A stretch of DNA of 7,375 nucleotides from Candidatus Woesearchaeota archaeon (GCA_023252315.1 JAJPEB010000066.1:1-7375), one strand, 5' to 3'. Shown: positions 1 to 5,651, numbered from the stretch's first letter. Program-made: numbers and translations. The notes: a model not told the origin generated them from the sequence alone.

Positions 1-1
1 A

Positions 2-337
2 ATGCGCTCGCCTTCGATCAAAATGATGGCGTTGCTCACGGGCGCGTCGCTCTTCTGGCTCGCGGTGCACGTGCTCGACCAGAAGAAGCGCAAGACGTAC
101 GAGGCGCGCCACCTCGCGAAGGACATCTCGCGCTTCACCCCCGCAGCGCTGCTGCTCGGCATCATCGTCTACCAGCCGGTGCTCTTCTTCGACTCGCGCT
201 ACCTGCTGCACCGCGGCGACACGGTGCTCTACTCCGTGCTCGGCTCGCAGCTGCTCGCGTTCGCGCTGTTCCTGCTCGCGATGAACATCTACAGGCGCCT
301 GTTCGAGAAGTACACGGGGAAAGAGCTGTTCAGGTAG
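2..337 (+). CDS. Small three-pass membrane protein, unknown function, possibly 5'-truncated
   Basis: I do not recognise this 111-residue protein. It has three hydrophobic stretches: about residues 8-25 (MMALLTGASLFWLAV), 46-63 (FTPAALLLGIIVYQPVLFF) and 80-97 (SVLGSQLLAFALFLLAMNIY). A basic segment after the first (QKKRKTYEARHLAK) and a basic C-terminal tail (RRLFEKYTGKELFR) suggest that these parts face the cytoplasm. The ATG at position 2 lies at the window edge, so neither an upstream in-frame start nor a ribosome binding site can be judged; methionines 8 and 9 are other possible starts. The stop is TAG at 335-337. Codon use is GC-rich at third positions, like the other genes here, which supports it being real. 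No neighbour on the same strand gives a functional clue, since the next elements are a structured intergenic stretch and a tRNA on the opposite strand. It could be the C-terminal part of a larger integral membrane protein. Confidence 0.65.
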   Translation: MRSPSIKMMALLTGASLFWLAVHVLDQKKRKTYEARHLAKDISRFTPAALLLGIIVYQPVLFFDSRYLLHRGDTVLYSVLGSQLLAFALFLLAMNIYRRLFEKYTGKELFR

Positions 338-338
338 C

Positions 339-411
339 CTTCGGAAGACAGGAGGACAGGCACGCCGTGCGGGCATAGCAAGCCCCCTGTCCCCGCCTCG
401 CGATGCCGAAG
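339..411. other. Intergenic inverted-repeat element able to fold as a three-way junction
   Basis: The stretch after the membrane-protein stop can fold into nested stems. GGACAG (354-359) pairs with CTGTCC (387-392). Inside it sit two small hairpins: GCAC/GTGC (360-363/367-370, loop GCC) and GGGC/GCCC (371-374/382-385, loop ATAGCAA). Only C386 is left unpaired at the junction. A further stem, CTTCGG (339-344) with CCGAAG (406-411), encloses the whole unit. All pairs are Watson-Crick, so either strand could fold. The element begins just after the upstream stop and ends about 20 nt from the 3' end of the opposite-strand tRNA. It could be a 3'-end or terminator structure, a small RNA or a repeat-derived hairpin. 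I found no box C/D or ACA motif in it. The structure is read by eye, and some pairing is expected by chance in GC-rich DNA. Confidence 0.4.
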
Positions 412-431
412 CTGCGCAGAACTGTGGAAAC

Positions 432-502
432 TACGGCCGCCGGGATTCGAACCCGGGTTGCAAGGTTGGGAACCTTGAGTGCTACCGCTGCACCACGACC
501 GT
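432..502 (-). tRNA. tRNA-Gly (anticodon CCC)
   Basis: The reverse complement folds as a complete 71-nt cloverleaf. The acceptor ACGGTCG pairs with CGGCCGT (one T-G wobble) and is followed by discriminator A. The D-arm is GTGC/GCAC with loop AGCGGTA. The anticodon arm is CAAGG/CCTTG with loop TTCCCAA, giving anticodon CCC, which reads the glycine codon GGG. The variable loop is CAAC, and the T-arm is CCGGG/CCCGG with loop TTCGAAT. CCA is not encoded and no intron is present. A TATA box 24-33 nt upstream of the 5' end fits a transcript start a few bases before the mature end. C35 and C36 support glycine identity. Position 1 pairs as A1-T72, whereas glycine tRNAs usually have G1-C72. The gene stands alone between convergent and co-directional protein genes. 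Confidence 0.93.
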
Positions 503-525
503 GTGCGTCGTGAGAACCGGAGAAT

Positions 526-535
526 GTTTTTAAGC
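526..535 (-). promoter_or_regulatory. TATA box for tRNA-Gly
   Basis: Read on the minus strand this is GCTTAAAAAC, an AT-rich island in GC-rich DNA. Its centre lies about 28 nt before the first base of tRNA-Gly, so transcription should begin roughly at 503-506. No competing box is visible between here and the DedA stop. Confidence 0.6.
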
Positions 536-611
536 GTTGCGACGGCCCCTCGCGCGCGTCACCGCCCGCCATGGATCGCCCCGGCGCGGAGACGGCAGGC
601 GCGCAGACCTC

Positions 612-1250
612 TCATCCCTTCTTGGGCGAGCGTGCGCGCAGGTAGCGCTTCGCGAGCAGGTACGCGGCGACGCAGGCGACGAAGAGGGCCGTCGAGACGA
701 GCGTGTACTCGCCGAGCAGCGGCAGGATCTTCCCGTACGAGAAGCCGAAGAGGTACCCCACGACCATGAACTGCCCGATGCCGACGATGGCGCCGGGGAC
801 GTTGTACATGAGGAACTGCGCGTACTGCGCCTGGAGCGTGCCCGCGATGAAGGGCGTGATCCAGGAGAGCGGGCCGAGCAGGCGCGCGAAGAAGGCGAAC
901 TTGACGCCCTGCTCGAGGAACTTGCGCTTCGCCCGCTCGTAGTTCTTCTCGTTGAGGTACTTGCGCCCCTTCTTGAACACCGCGCGCACGATGCGCTCGC
1001 CGTACGCGCGCCCGATCCAGAAGCTCGTGCTGTCTCCCGACACCCCGCCGAAGATGCACGCGAAGCTCACGAGCCATATGTTGAGATGCCCCGCGCCCGC
1101 GAGGATCGCGCCGCTGAGGAAGAAGATCTCGCCAGGCAGGAAGAAGCTCGGGCCGATGAGCGTCTCGAAGTACGAGCCGAAGAAGAGGATGAGGTACGCG
1201 ACGCCGCGATGCGCATCGAAGAACGCGATGAGGGCGTCGAGCGCGATCAT
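612..1250 (-). CDS. DedA-family (VTT/SNARE-associated) membrane protein
   Basis: This 212-residue integral membrane protein has the DedA pattern. An N-terminal re-entrant region contains Glu29 and the Pro39-Gly40-Glu41 motif. Residues 72-84 carry GDSTSFWIGRAYG, the family's GDxxxYxxGxxxG motif. Arg123 opens the segment before the conserved Ala136-Gly137, and residues 149-169 (YNVPGAIVG...GYLFG) match the late membrane segment, with a last hydrophobic span at about 183-200. DedA proteins such as E. coli YqjA/YghB and bacterial UptA are linked to lipid-carrier or phospholipid flipping across the membrane. Family proteins usually have a second arginine six residues after the first (RxxPxxR); here that position is Ser129 and the proline is shifted by one. 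The ATG overlaps the upstream glycosyltransferase stop (ATGA), so the two genes are probably translationally coupled. The length is normal for the family. The transported lipid cannot be read from the sequence. Confidence 0.9.
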   Translation of the reverse strand: MIALDALIAFFDAHRGVAYLILFFGSYFETLIGPSFFLPGEIFFLSGAILAGAGHLNIWLVSFACIFGGVSGDSTSFWIGRAYGERIVRAVFKKGRKYLNEKNYERAKRKFLEQGVKFAFFARLLGPLSWITPFIAGTLQAQYAQFLMYNVPGAIVGIGQFMVVGYLFGFSYGKILPLLGEYTLVSTALFVACVAAYLLAKRYLRARSPKKG

Positions 1251-1990
1251 CTCAGTATCTCATAGCGCATCTTCTTCCTCTTTGCGTAGGGCACCAGGGC
1301 CGCGAGCGTCCACTGGAGCGTGAGGCGCACATAGCCGGTCTTCGCGAACCTGCGCGTGGAGGTGGAGACCGAGCGGGTTGGCATGTAGAAGAACTCGCCG
1401 TAGCCCTGCAGCGTCCTGATGAGCTTGAGGTCCTCGAGGATCTCGAGGCGCTCGTCGTAGCGCACCTTGTCGAAGAGGTCGCGGCGCGCGATCTGCAGCG
1501 AGCACGAGCAGCGGAACGCGAGATGGAAGAGGTCGTAGACCCGGAACCAGAGCAGCGAGCGCACGGAGCGCTCGATGGGGAGCATGCGCGTGGTCCCGAT
1601 GCTGTACGACGCGCCCTCGCGCGAGAGGAACCTGTCGAGCTCGCGCAGGAAGCCGCGCGCGAGCAGGGTGTCCGCGTCGAGGAAGAGCATCCACTCGCTC
1701 GTCTTCGACGCCTTCGACGCCCCGAAGTTCCTCGCGCGAGAGACGCCGCGCGAGCGCAGCGAGTAGACGCGGATCCTGCGGGACGCGAACCCGCGCGCGA
1801 TGCGCAGCGTCGCGTCGGTCGAGCCGTTCTCGACCACGATGACCTCGTAGGCGGGATGGTCGAGCGCGGCGAGATGGCGCAGCGTCTCGGGCAGGTAGCG
1901 CTCCTCGTTGTGCGCGGGGACCACGATGGAGTACTTGCATGCGCCCGCAATGGCATCCTTCTGGAGACGAGCGCTGCGCATCGGGATCAC
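1247..1990 (-). CDS. Glycosyltransferase family 2 (GT-A fold)
   Basis: This 247-residue protein starts with a typical GT2 nucleotide-sugar-binding half: SIVVPAHNEERYL at 21-33 and VIVVENGSTDAT at 50-61. The metal-binding DXD motif follows as FLDADT, with Asp105 and Asp107. Glu186-Asp187 (ILEDLKL) fits the acceptor-side or catalytic ED motif. It should transfer a sugar from a nucleotide-sugar donor to a lipid carrier, lipid or glycan on the cytoplasmic side. The C-terminus is basic with a weakly hydrophobic stretch (about 223-236), and there is no clear membrane span, so it may be a peripheral membrane protein. The GTG at 1990 is 13-14 nt below the predicted transcription start; an in-frame ATG at 1981 is the alternative. 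Neither has a Shine-Dalgarno sequence, and an in-frame TAG at 1997-1999 rules out a longer protein. It is the first gene of a two-gene operon with DedA. Donor and acceptor are unknown. Confidence 0.9.
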   Translation of the reverse strand: MIPMRSARLQKDAIAGACKYSIVVPAHNEERYLPETLRHLAALDHPAYEVIVVENGSTDATLRIARGFASRRIRVYSLRSRGVSRARNFGASKASKTSEWMLFLDADTLLARGFLRELDRFLSREGASYSIGTTRMLPIERSVRSLLWFRVYDLFHLAFRCSCSLQIARRDLFDKVRYDERLEILEDLKLIRTLQGYGEFFYMPTRSVSTSTRRFAKTGYVRLTLQWTLAALVPYAKRKKMRYEILR

Positions 1991-2024
1991 ACGAGACTAG
2001 GCAGGATGGAGTCGCGGGATGGCG

Positions 2025-2032
2025 TTTATAAG
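2025..2032 (-). promoter_or_regulatory. TATA box for the GT2-DedA operon
   Basis: Minus-strand CTTATAAA within GGCTTATAAACG is a strong archaeal TATA match in GC-rich surroundings. Its centre is about 39 nt upstream of the GTG at 1990, which predicts a transcript start near 2003 and a leader of 13-22 nt depending on the start codon. Nothing between here and DedA looks like a second promoter. Confidence 0.6.
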
Positions 2033-2071
2033 CCTTCTTGCGCCATGCATCCCAGGGACGCACGCTCTTCC

Positions 2072-2095
2072 CGAGCCCCCGCGCTCGCAGGCGGG
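2072..2095. other. GC-rich intergenic hairpin between helicase and GT2 operon
   Basis: The 168-bp gap between the helicase stop and the GT2 start holds the GT2 promoter and this GC-rich potential hairpin. CGAGC (2072-2076) can pair with GCTCG (2083-2087). Alternatively, CCCGC (2078-2082) can pair with GCGGG (2091-2095). The two pairings exclude each other and no T-run follows on the minus strand. It may lie in the 3' untranslated region of the helicase mRNA. This is weak evidence in such GC-rich sequence, and I see nothing else in the gap. Confidence 0.2.
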
Positions 2096-2158
2096 AGATG
2101 AGGCAGGGCCCGAGCGCCTACGCGAACGGAGAGGCCACGGTGCGAGGCGACGCAGGCC

Positions 2159-4216
2159 CTAGCGGGACTGGATGACGCCGAGGATCTCATCCCCGAAGCG
2201 CTCCGCCTTCGTGGGCCCGATGCCCTTGATGTCGTGCAGCGCCCCGATGTCCGCCGGCTGCTGCTGCGCGAGCTCGAGCAGCGTCTTGTCGGGCAGGATC
2301 ATGTACGCGGGCAGCCCGAGCCTGCGGCTCGCGGAGAGGCGCCACTCCTTGAGGCGCGAGAACAGGTCGCCGAACTCGCCGACGCCGCGCTGCGCGGAGA
2401 CGAGCGGCTCGTCGTAGGCTGCGCCGAGCAGCTTGCGCATCTCGCGCGAGATGAAGCGCGTGGGCGTGCCCGAGCACGTGAGATGCAGCTCGTCCTTCGC
2501 GCGGCTCATCGCGACGTAGAAGAGGCGCAGCTCCTCCTCCTCGCGATCCCCCGTCTCGCGCTTCACGAGGTCGAGCACGGGATGGTCCGACGCGATGCAC
2601 GGGAAGCTCTGCGTGGTGCAGAACGCGACGAAGACGACGCGCGCCTCGAGCCCCTTGATCGCGTGCACGGTCGAGAGCGTGACCTCGCCCTCTCCTGCCT
2701 CTACGAGGCGCGTCTCGTCGCTGCGCAGCACATGCGCGATGCCGCGGGCCCCGAGCGTGCGCGCGACGTCCTGCAGCTGCCTGTTCGTGCGCGTGAGCAC
2801 GAAGATCTCCTCGCGGGGGACTGTAGATGCGAGGATGCGCTGCGCGATGAATGCGATCTCGTCGTCCTCCGAGCGGAACGTGTGCAGGCGCGCGATGCCG
2901 CCCTCGCGCTCGCCGACGAGGTCGGGAAGCGCCATGCGCGCGACGCCCGCGTTGATCAGCGACACGATCTGCCTGCCGGAGCGGTAGTTGCGCGCGAGCA
3001 CGACCGTCTCGCAGCCCGGGCGCTCGCGCGCGAAGTCGAGGATGAACGAGATCCTGCTGCCGCGCCAGCCGAAGATGCTCTGGCGCGGATCGCCGACGAC
3101 GAAGAGGTTCGCGGGCGCGAGCAGGTCGAGCAGCTGCTTCTGCACGGTGTTCACGTCCTGGTACTCGTCGACGAGGATGTGCTCGTAGCGCGGCATCAGC
3201 CCAGGGTGCGACCTGAGCAGGGAGAGCGCGTCGCGCAGCTGGTCGCCGTAGTCGCGCAGCCCCGCCGCGCGCATCTCCTCCCTGATCGACGCGCAGACCG
3301 CGTGCACCATGCCCGCCTCAGGCGAGGCGGAGGAGAAGTCCGCGAGGTCCTCGCCGTTGTTCGCGTAGTGGTCGAGGATGGAGAAGCAGTCGTTCATGAA
3401 GAGGTGCGCGAGCTGCTCGCGCGTCTTCTCGCGCCGCTGCCGCTCGGTGAAGTACGTCGTGACGACCGCGCCCATGTCGAGCCCGAGCGTGCGCACCGCG
3501 TGGTGCACGAGGCGGATGCGGTCCTTGTACGAGAGCACGCGCACGCTCCTGCCGTAGAGGATGCCGCCGTGGCGCGAGAGCAGGCGCTCGCAGAAGCTGT
3601 TGAACGTCTCGACCTGCACGAGCCCCGCGAGCCTGCGCTGCATCTCCTCGCGCGCCTTGCGCGTGAACGTGATCGCGAGCACCTTCTCCGGCGCGACGCC
3701 GCGGAAGCGCACGAGGAACTCGATGCGCTTCGTGAGCACGGTCGTCTTGCCGCTGCCGGCTCCCGCGACGCACAGCAGGCTCTTCGCGCGCGAGACGATC
3801 GCCTGCCGCTGCTCGTCGTTGTAGGGGGCGAGGAAGAAGCCGAACGCGGAGAACATCTTGCGCTCCTCGTCGCTGGGCGGGGTCGCGGCGAAGCGCATCT
3901 CGCGCTGCGTGTCGAGCTTGGGCGCGCGCAGCTCGCTCCTGCCGCGCGCGCTGATCGCGAGGATGCGGAAGTGCTTGCCCTCGGGGCGCACCTGCTCCAC
4001 GAGGCCGTTCGCGGACATCCAGGAGAGCAGCTGCTCCGCCTCGTCCGCGCTCAGCCCCGAGAGGCACCCGAAGGTGCGCTCGCGCGCGAGCCTGTTGCGC
4101 TGCACGGTCTCGTGCGTCTTGTCGCCGGTGAGGAACGCGATGAGCGCCTTGCGCCCCATGGGGAAGGGAAGACGCTCCATCGCGTCGAGAATCGTGAGAT
4201 AGTCCGTTCGCTCCAC
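2159..4216 (-). CDS. UvrD/Rep-like SF1A DNA helicase with N-terminal RQC-like winged helix and C-terminal HRDC domain
   Basis: This 685-residue protein has all SF1A helicase motifs: Q-motif region 132-140 (YNDEQRQAI), Walker A 151-159 (AGAGSGKTT), Ia 182-189 (ITFTRKAR), Ib about 204-210 (TFNSFCE), II 349-354 (VDEYQD), III 374-387 (GDPRQSIFGWRGS), IV 410-413 (NYRS), V 515-523 (STVHAIKGL) and VI 567-577 (YVAMSRAKDEL). It should be an ATP-driven 3'-5' DNA translocase/helicase for repair or replication restart. Residues about 15-98 read like the RQC winged helix of RecQ (GRKALIAFLTG, FGCLSGLS, GLVEQ...ILAISARG). Residues about 617-685 form an HRDC domain (LPDKTLLELA, IKGIGPTKAERFG). Only about 100 residues separate motifs IV and V, so the 2B subdomain is very short or absent. 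The start is GTG with GAGGGA five bases upstream and a TATA box behind it, giving a leader of roughly 11 nt. The unit is monocistronic. Confidence 0.93.
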   Translation of the reverse strand: MERTDYLTILDAMERLPFPMGRKALIAFLTGDKTHETVQRNRLARERTFGCLSGLSADEAEQLLSWMSANGLVEQVRPEGKHFRILAISARGRSELRAPKLDTQREMRFAATPPSDEERKMFSAFGFFLAPYNDEQRQAIVSRAKSLLCVAGAGSGKTTVLTKRIEFLVRFRGVAPEKVLAITFTRKAREEMQRRLAGLVQVETFNSFCERLLSRHGGILYGRSVRVLSYKDRIRLVHHAVRTLGLDMGAVVTTYFTERQRREKTREQLAHLFMNDCFSILDHYANNGEDLADFSSASPEAGMVHAVCASIREEMRAAGLRDYGDQLRDALSLLRSHPGLMPRYEHILVDEYQDVNTVQKQLLDLLAPANLFVVGDPRQSIFGWRGSRISFILDFARERPGCETVVLARNYRSGRQIVSLINAGVARMALPDLVGEREGGIARLHTFRSEDDEIAFIAQRILASTVPREEIFVLTRTNRQLQDVARTLGARGIAHVLRSDETRLVEAGEGEVTLSTVHAIKGLEARVVFVAFCTTQSFPCIASDHPVLDLVKRETGDREEEELRLFYVAMSRAKDELHLTCSGTPTRFISREMRKLLGAAYDEPLVSAQRGVGEFGDLFSRLKEWRLSASRRLGLPAYMILPDKTLLELAQQQPADIGALHDIKGIGPTKAERFGDEILGVIQSR

Positions 4217-4221
4217 CGTCG

Positions 4222-4227
4222 TCCCTC
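4222..4227 (-). promoter_or_regulatory. Shine-Dalgarno of the helicase gene
   Basis: Minus-strand GAGGGA sits five bases before the GTG at 4216 and supports this start over internal methionines such as Met13 and Met20. It lies at the very 5' end of the predicted short leader. Confidence 0.55.
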
Positions 4228-4247
4228 GACGGGAGTTCGTCGAGCGG

Positions 4248-4257
4248 ATTTAAAAGC
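4248..4257 (-). promoter_or_regulatory. TATA box for the helicase gene
   Basis: Minus-strand GCTTTTAAAT has its centre about 36 nt before the GTG start, predicting transcription from around 4227. The core TTTAAA is palindromic, but no plus-strand gene follows, so I assign it to the minus strand. It occupies the 75-bp gap between this gene and the stop of the next one upstream. Confidence 0.55.
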
Positions 4258-4291
4258 GTTGCTACCGCGTGTCCAGAGGCGATCGCAGGAG

Positions 4292-4759
4292 CTACTCGGG
4301 AGGCCGCCTGAAGAGCCCATCCACCGAGGCGGCATCGCCGAACACGCGATCGAGCCCTTCGCTGAGCCTGCGCCCGTACACGGGATCGGCCGTGCCGTGC
4401 ACCGGGTATGCTCGCGAGAAGGACAGGTACGGCGCGCATCCGTGCAGGAGATCGTCGACGGCAGGCCCGGGTCCCTCGCTGCCCGGGAAGAGATGGAGCG
4501 CGAGCGTCTCGAGCGCGATGCCCGCAGATATCCCGAGGTGCGTGTACTCGATCGCGATGCGCCGCTCGCCGACGCCCGCCACCGCCTTCCCCATGAGCGA
4601 GGAGATCTCCTCTTCGGAGAGCGCGCGTTGGGGGAAGACCATCGCCTTCATCTCCAAGGGCACGGAGGGGATGTTCGCGCGATACGCCACCATGGCGTAT
4701 CGCCCTCGCGGGCCGCTCACCGCCGCGAATCCGTCGAATGCCCATGCGCTCTCGGCCAT
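4292..4759 (-). CDS. Conserved-looking hypothetical protein, 155 residues, leaderless
   Basis: I do not recognise this protein. From the ATG at 4759 it has 155 residues, no signal peptide and no strong membrane segment, with a single cysteine (Cys108). The N-terminal part alternates hydrophobic and polar residues as beta strands do (YAMVAYRANIPSVPLEMKAMVF at about 21-42). An acidic helix (LSEEEISSLMGKAV) and a strand-like RRIAIEYTHLGISAG follow. The C-terminal third is rich in Gly, Pro and aromatics (PYLSFSRAYPVHG, DPVYGRRL). It looks like a small soluble alpha/beta protein. The longer reading frame (from 4822) would begin upstream of the TATA box, whereas 4759 sits about 26 nt from the box centre, as expected for a leaderless transcript. 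GC-rich third positions match its neighbours. It lies between the TrmB regulator and the helicase on the same strand but has its own promoter. Confidence 0.7.
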   Translation of the reverse strand: MAESAWAFDGFAAVSGPRGRYAMVAYRANIPSVPLEMKAMVFPQRALSEEEISSLMGKAVAGVGERRIAIEYTHLGISAGIALETLALHLFPGSEGPGPAVDDLLHGCAPYLSFSRAYPVHGTADPVYGRRLSEGLDRVFGDAASVDGLFRRPPE

Positions 4760-4780
4760 CGCGGCCCGGGAACGGCATGC

Positions 4781-4790
4781 GCTTAAATCG
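4781..4790 (-). promoter_or_regulatory. TATA box for the 155-residue hypothetical gene
   Basis: Minus-strand CGATTTAAGC lies with its centre 26 nt before the ATG at 4759, so transcription should start at or within a base or two of the start codon. This decides the start codon and implies a leaderless mRNA. Confidence 0.6.
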
Positions 4791-4828
4791 TTTTCTTCGA
4801 TGGGGAGACGCGCAAAAGGCACGCGCGC

Positions 4829-5551
4829 TCACCGCTCCGCGGCGTCCCAGAGCACGGAGAAGAACGCGTCGTACGACGCCGCGGCCTCGCGCTGGTGGAT
4901 GAGGACGCCGAGCGGCACGTCGAGCCAGAGCACGATCCCGATCTTGTCGTTGCGGATGATCGTCTCGGTGAGCGGCTCGAACCCCTTCCTGGTGTAGCGA
5001 ACCTGCGCGAGGGGGTACCTCGTCTCCGCGTTCCACCTCGAGAGGCTCTCGTTGAAGAGGAGCCTCGCCGCTATCCTCTTCTGCGCGCGCCTCTCGTGGT
5101 ACTGCACCCACCACGCCTCGCCCATCATGAGGCTGCGCTGCGTGCTGCCGAACGTGTGATGCTCCTTGCCGCCGGCGTCGAGGAGCGCGTAGAGGAGTTC
5201 GCGGATGCCCTTGACGCCCTTGTACGTCACGATCTCGGGCCTTGCCTTCGCGAGCCGCTGCTTGAGGAGGAGCTCGGGCAGCAGCCGCTCGTAGCGCTCC
5301 CGCTTCTCGTCGATGTAGGTGACGATGTGCTTGGGATCGGAGGGCTGGTAGTGCCTGCGCTTGCCCTGCGTGATGGAGGAGGCGAGCCCCTTCTGCACGA
5401 GCTTGCCGAGCGTCGCGTGGACGACAGAGCTCTGCAGGCCCGACTTCTCGATGAGCGGGCCCGCGGTGGCGCTGCCGAGCTCGAGGAGCGCGAGGTAGAC
5501 CTTGATCTCGGCGCCCGTGAGGCCGATGTCCTCGAGGATCCGCGTATCCAT
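4829..5551 (-). CDS. TrmB-family transcriptional regulator
   Basis: This 240-residue protein opens with a winged helix-turn-helix typical of TrmB proteins: IGLTGAEIKVYLALLELGSATAGPL at about 9-33, then the recognition-helix region SGLQSSVVHATLGKLVQKGLASS at 37-59. A charged helix at 75-100 (DEKRERYERLLPELLLKQRL) probably dimerises. Residues about 105-240 form a ligand-sensing half of the TrmB type (VTYKGVKGIRELLYALLDAG...). TrmB proteins are archaeal activators or repressors of sugar and other metabolic genes, often acting on a neighbouring transporter. The ATG at 5551 lies about 26 nt from a TATA box, implying a leaderless transcript. The longer frame from 5680 would cross that promoter and overlap the divergent gene, and its extra N-terminal residues do not resemble the family. 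It is divergent from the binding protein across a 114-bp control region. The effector is unknown. Confidence 0.9.
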   Translation of the reverse strand: MDTRILEDIGLTGAEIKVYLALLELGSATAGPLIEKSGLQSSVVHATLGKLVQKGLASSITQGKRRHYQPSDPKHIVTYIDEKRERYERLLPELLLKQRLAKARPEIVTYKGVKGIRELLYALLDAGGKEHHTFGSTQRSLMMGEAWWVQYHERRAQKRIAARLLFNESLSRWNAETRYPLAQVRYTRKGFEPLTETIIRNDKIGIVLWLDVPLGVLIHQREAAASYDAFFSVLWDAAER

Positions 5552-5572
5552 GCGTGGGGCAGGGCTCAGGGG

Positions 5573-5582
5573 TCTTATAAAG
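5573..5582 (-). promoter_or_regulatory. TATA box for the TrmB-family regulator
   Basis: Minus-strand CTTTATAAGA has its centre about 26-27 nt upstream of the ATG at 5551. The transcript is predicted to start at the start codon itself, which excludes the longer frame. Confidence 0.65.
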
Positions 5583-5618
5583 TATCCTTTTCCTCCTCCA
5601 AAAACGGAGAGTGAGTGA

Positions 5619-5628
5619 TTAAATATAT
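5619..5628 (+). promoter_or_regulatory. TATA box for the substrate-binding protein gene
   Basis: TTAAATATAT is the most AT-rich decamer of the divergent control region. It predicts a transcript start near 5649 and a leader of about 17 nt that would contain the Shine-Dalgarno sequence at 5652-5657. Confidence 0.6.
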
Positions 5629-5640
5629 TATTACCAATAA
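5628..5640. promoter_or_regulatory. Candidate operator, 13-bp perfect inverted repeat
   Basis: TTATT-ACC-AATAA is a perfect palindrome with 5-bp arms and a 3-bp spacer. It begins at the last base of the SBP TATA box and ends before the predicted transcript start. Its arm-NNN-arm layout resembles the TACTNNNAGTA sites described for Thermococcales TrmB regulators, though the bases differ. A protein bound here would block pre-initiation complex assembly on the SBP promoter. Assignment to the adjacent regulator is inferred from position, and AT-rich DNA makes short palindromes common. Confidence 0.4.
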
Positions 5641-5651
5641 GTAGCAACATA

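Noticed and set aside
537..1265. 242-codon plus-strand frame opposite DedA
   Set aside because: It is Arg/Glu/Asp-rich with no fold signature; the opposite strand encodes a recognisable DedA protein.
2234..4786. 850-codon open frame on the plus strand, antisense to the helicase and hypothetical genes
   Set aside because: Its translation is low-complexity (Arg, Glu, Ala, Leu repeats) with no domains, and it opposes a fully motif-conserved helicase. GC-rich third positions in the real gene suppress stops in this frame.
4760..4822. Longer start for the 155-residue hypothetical gene (ATG at 4822)
   Set aside because: It would place the TATA box inside the coding region; 4759 fits the promoter spacing.
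3318..5114. 598-codon minus-strand frame overlapping helicase, hypothetical gene and regulator
   Set aside because: It is Arg/Ala-rich, matches no family, and crosses three supported genes and their promoters in the wrong frame.
5596..5609. CTCC-AAAAAC-GGAG inverted repeat in the TrmB/SBP control region as a second operator
   Set aside because: The arms are only four bases and read as part of a pyrimidine run followed by purines, with no placement relative to either TATA box that stands out.
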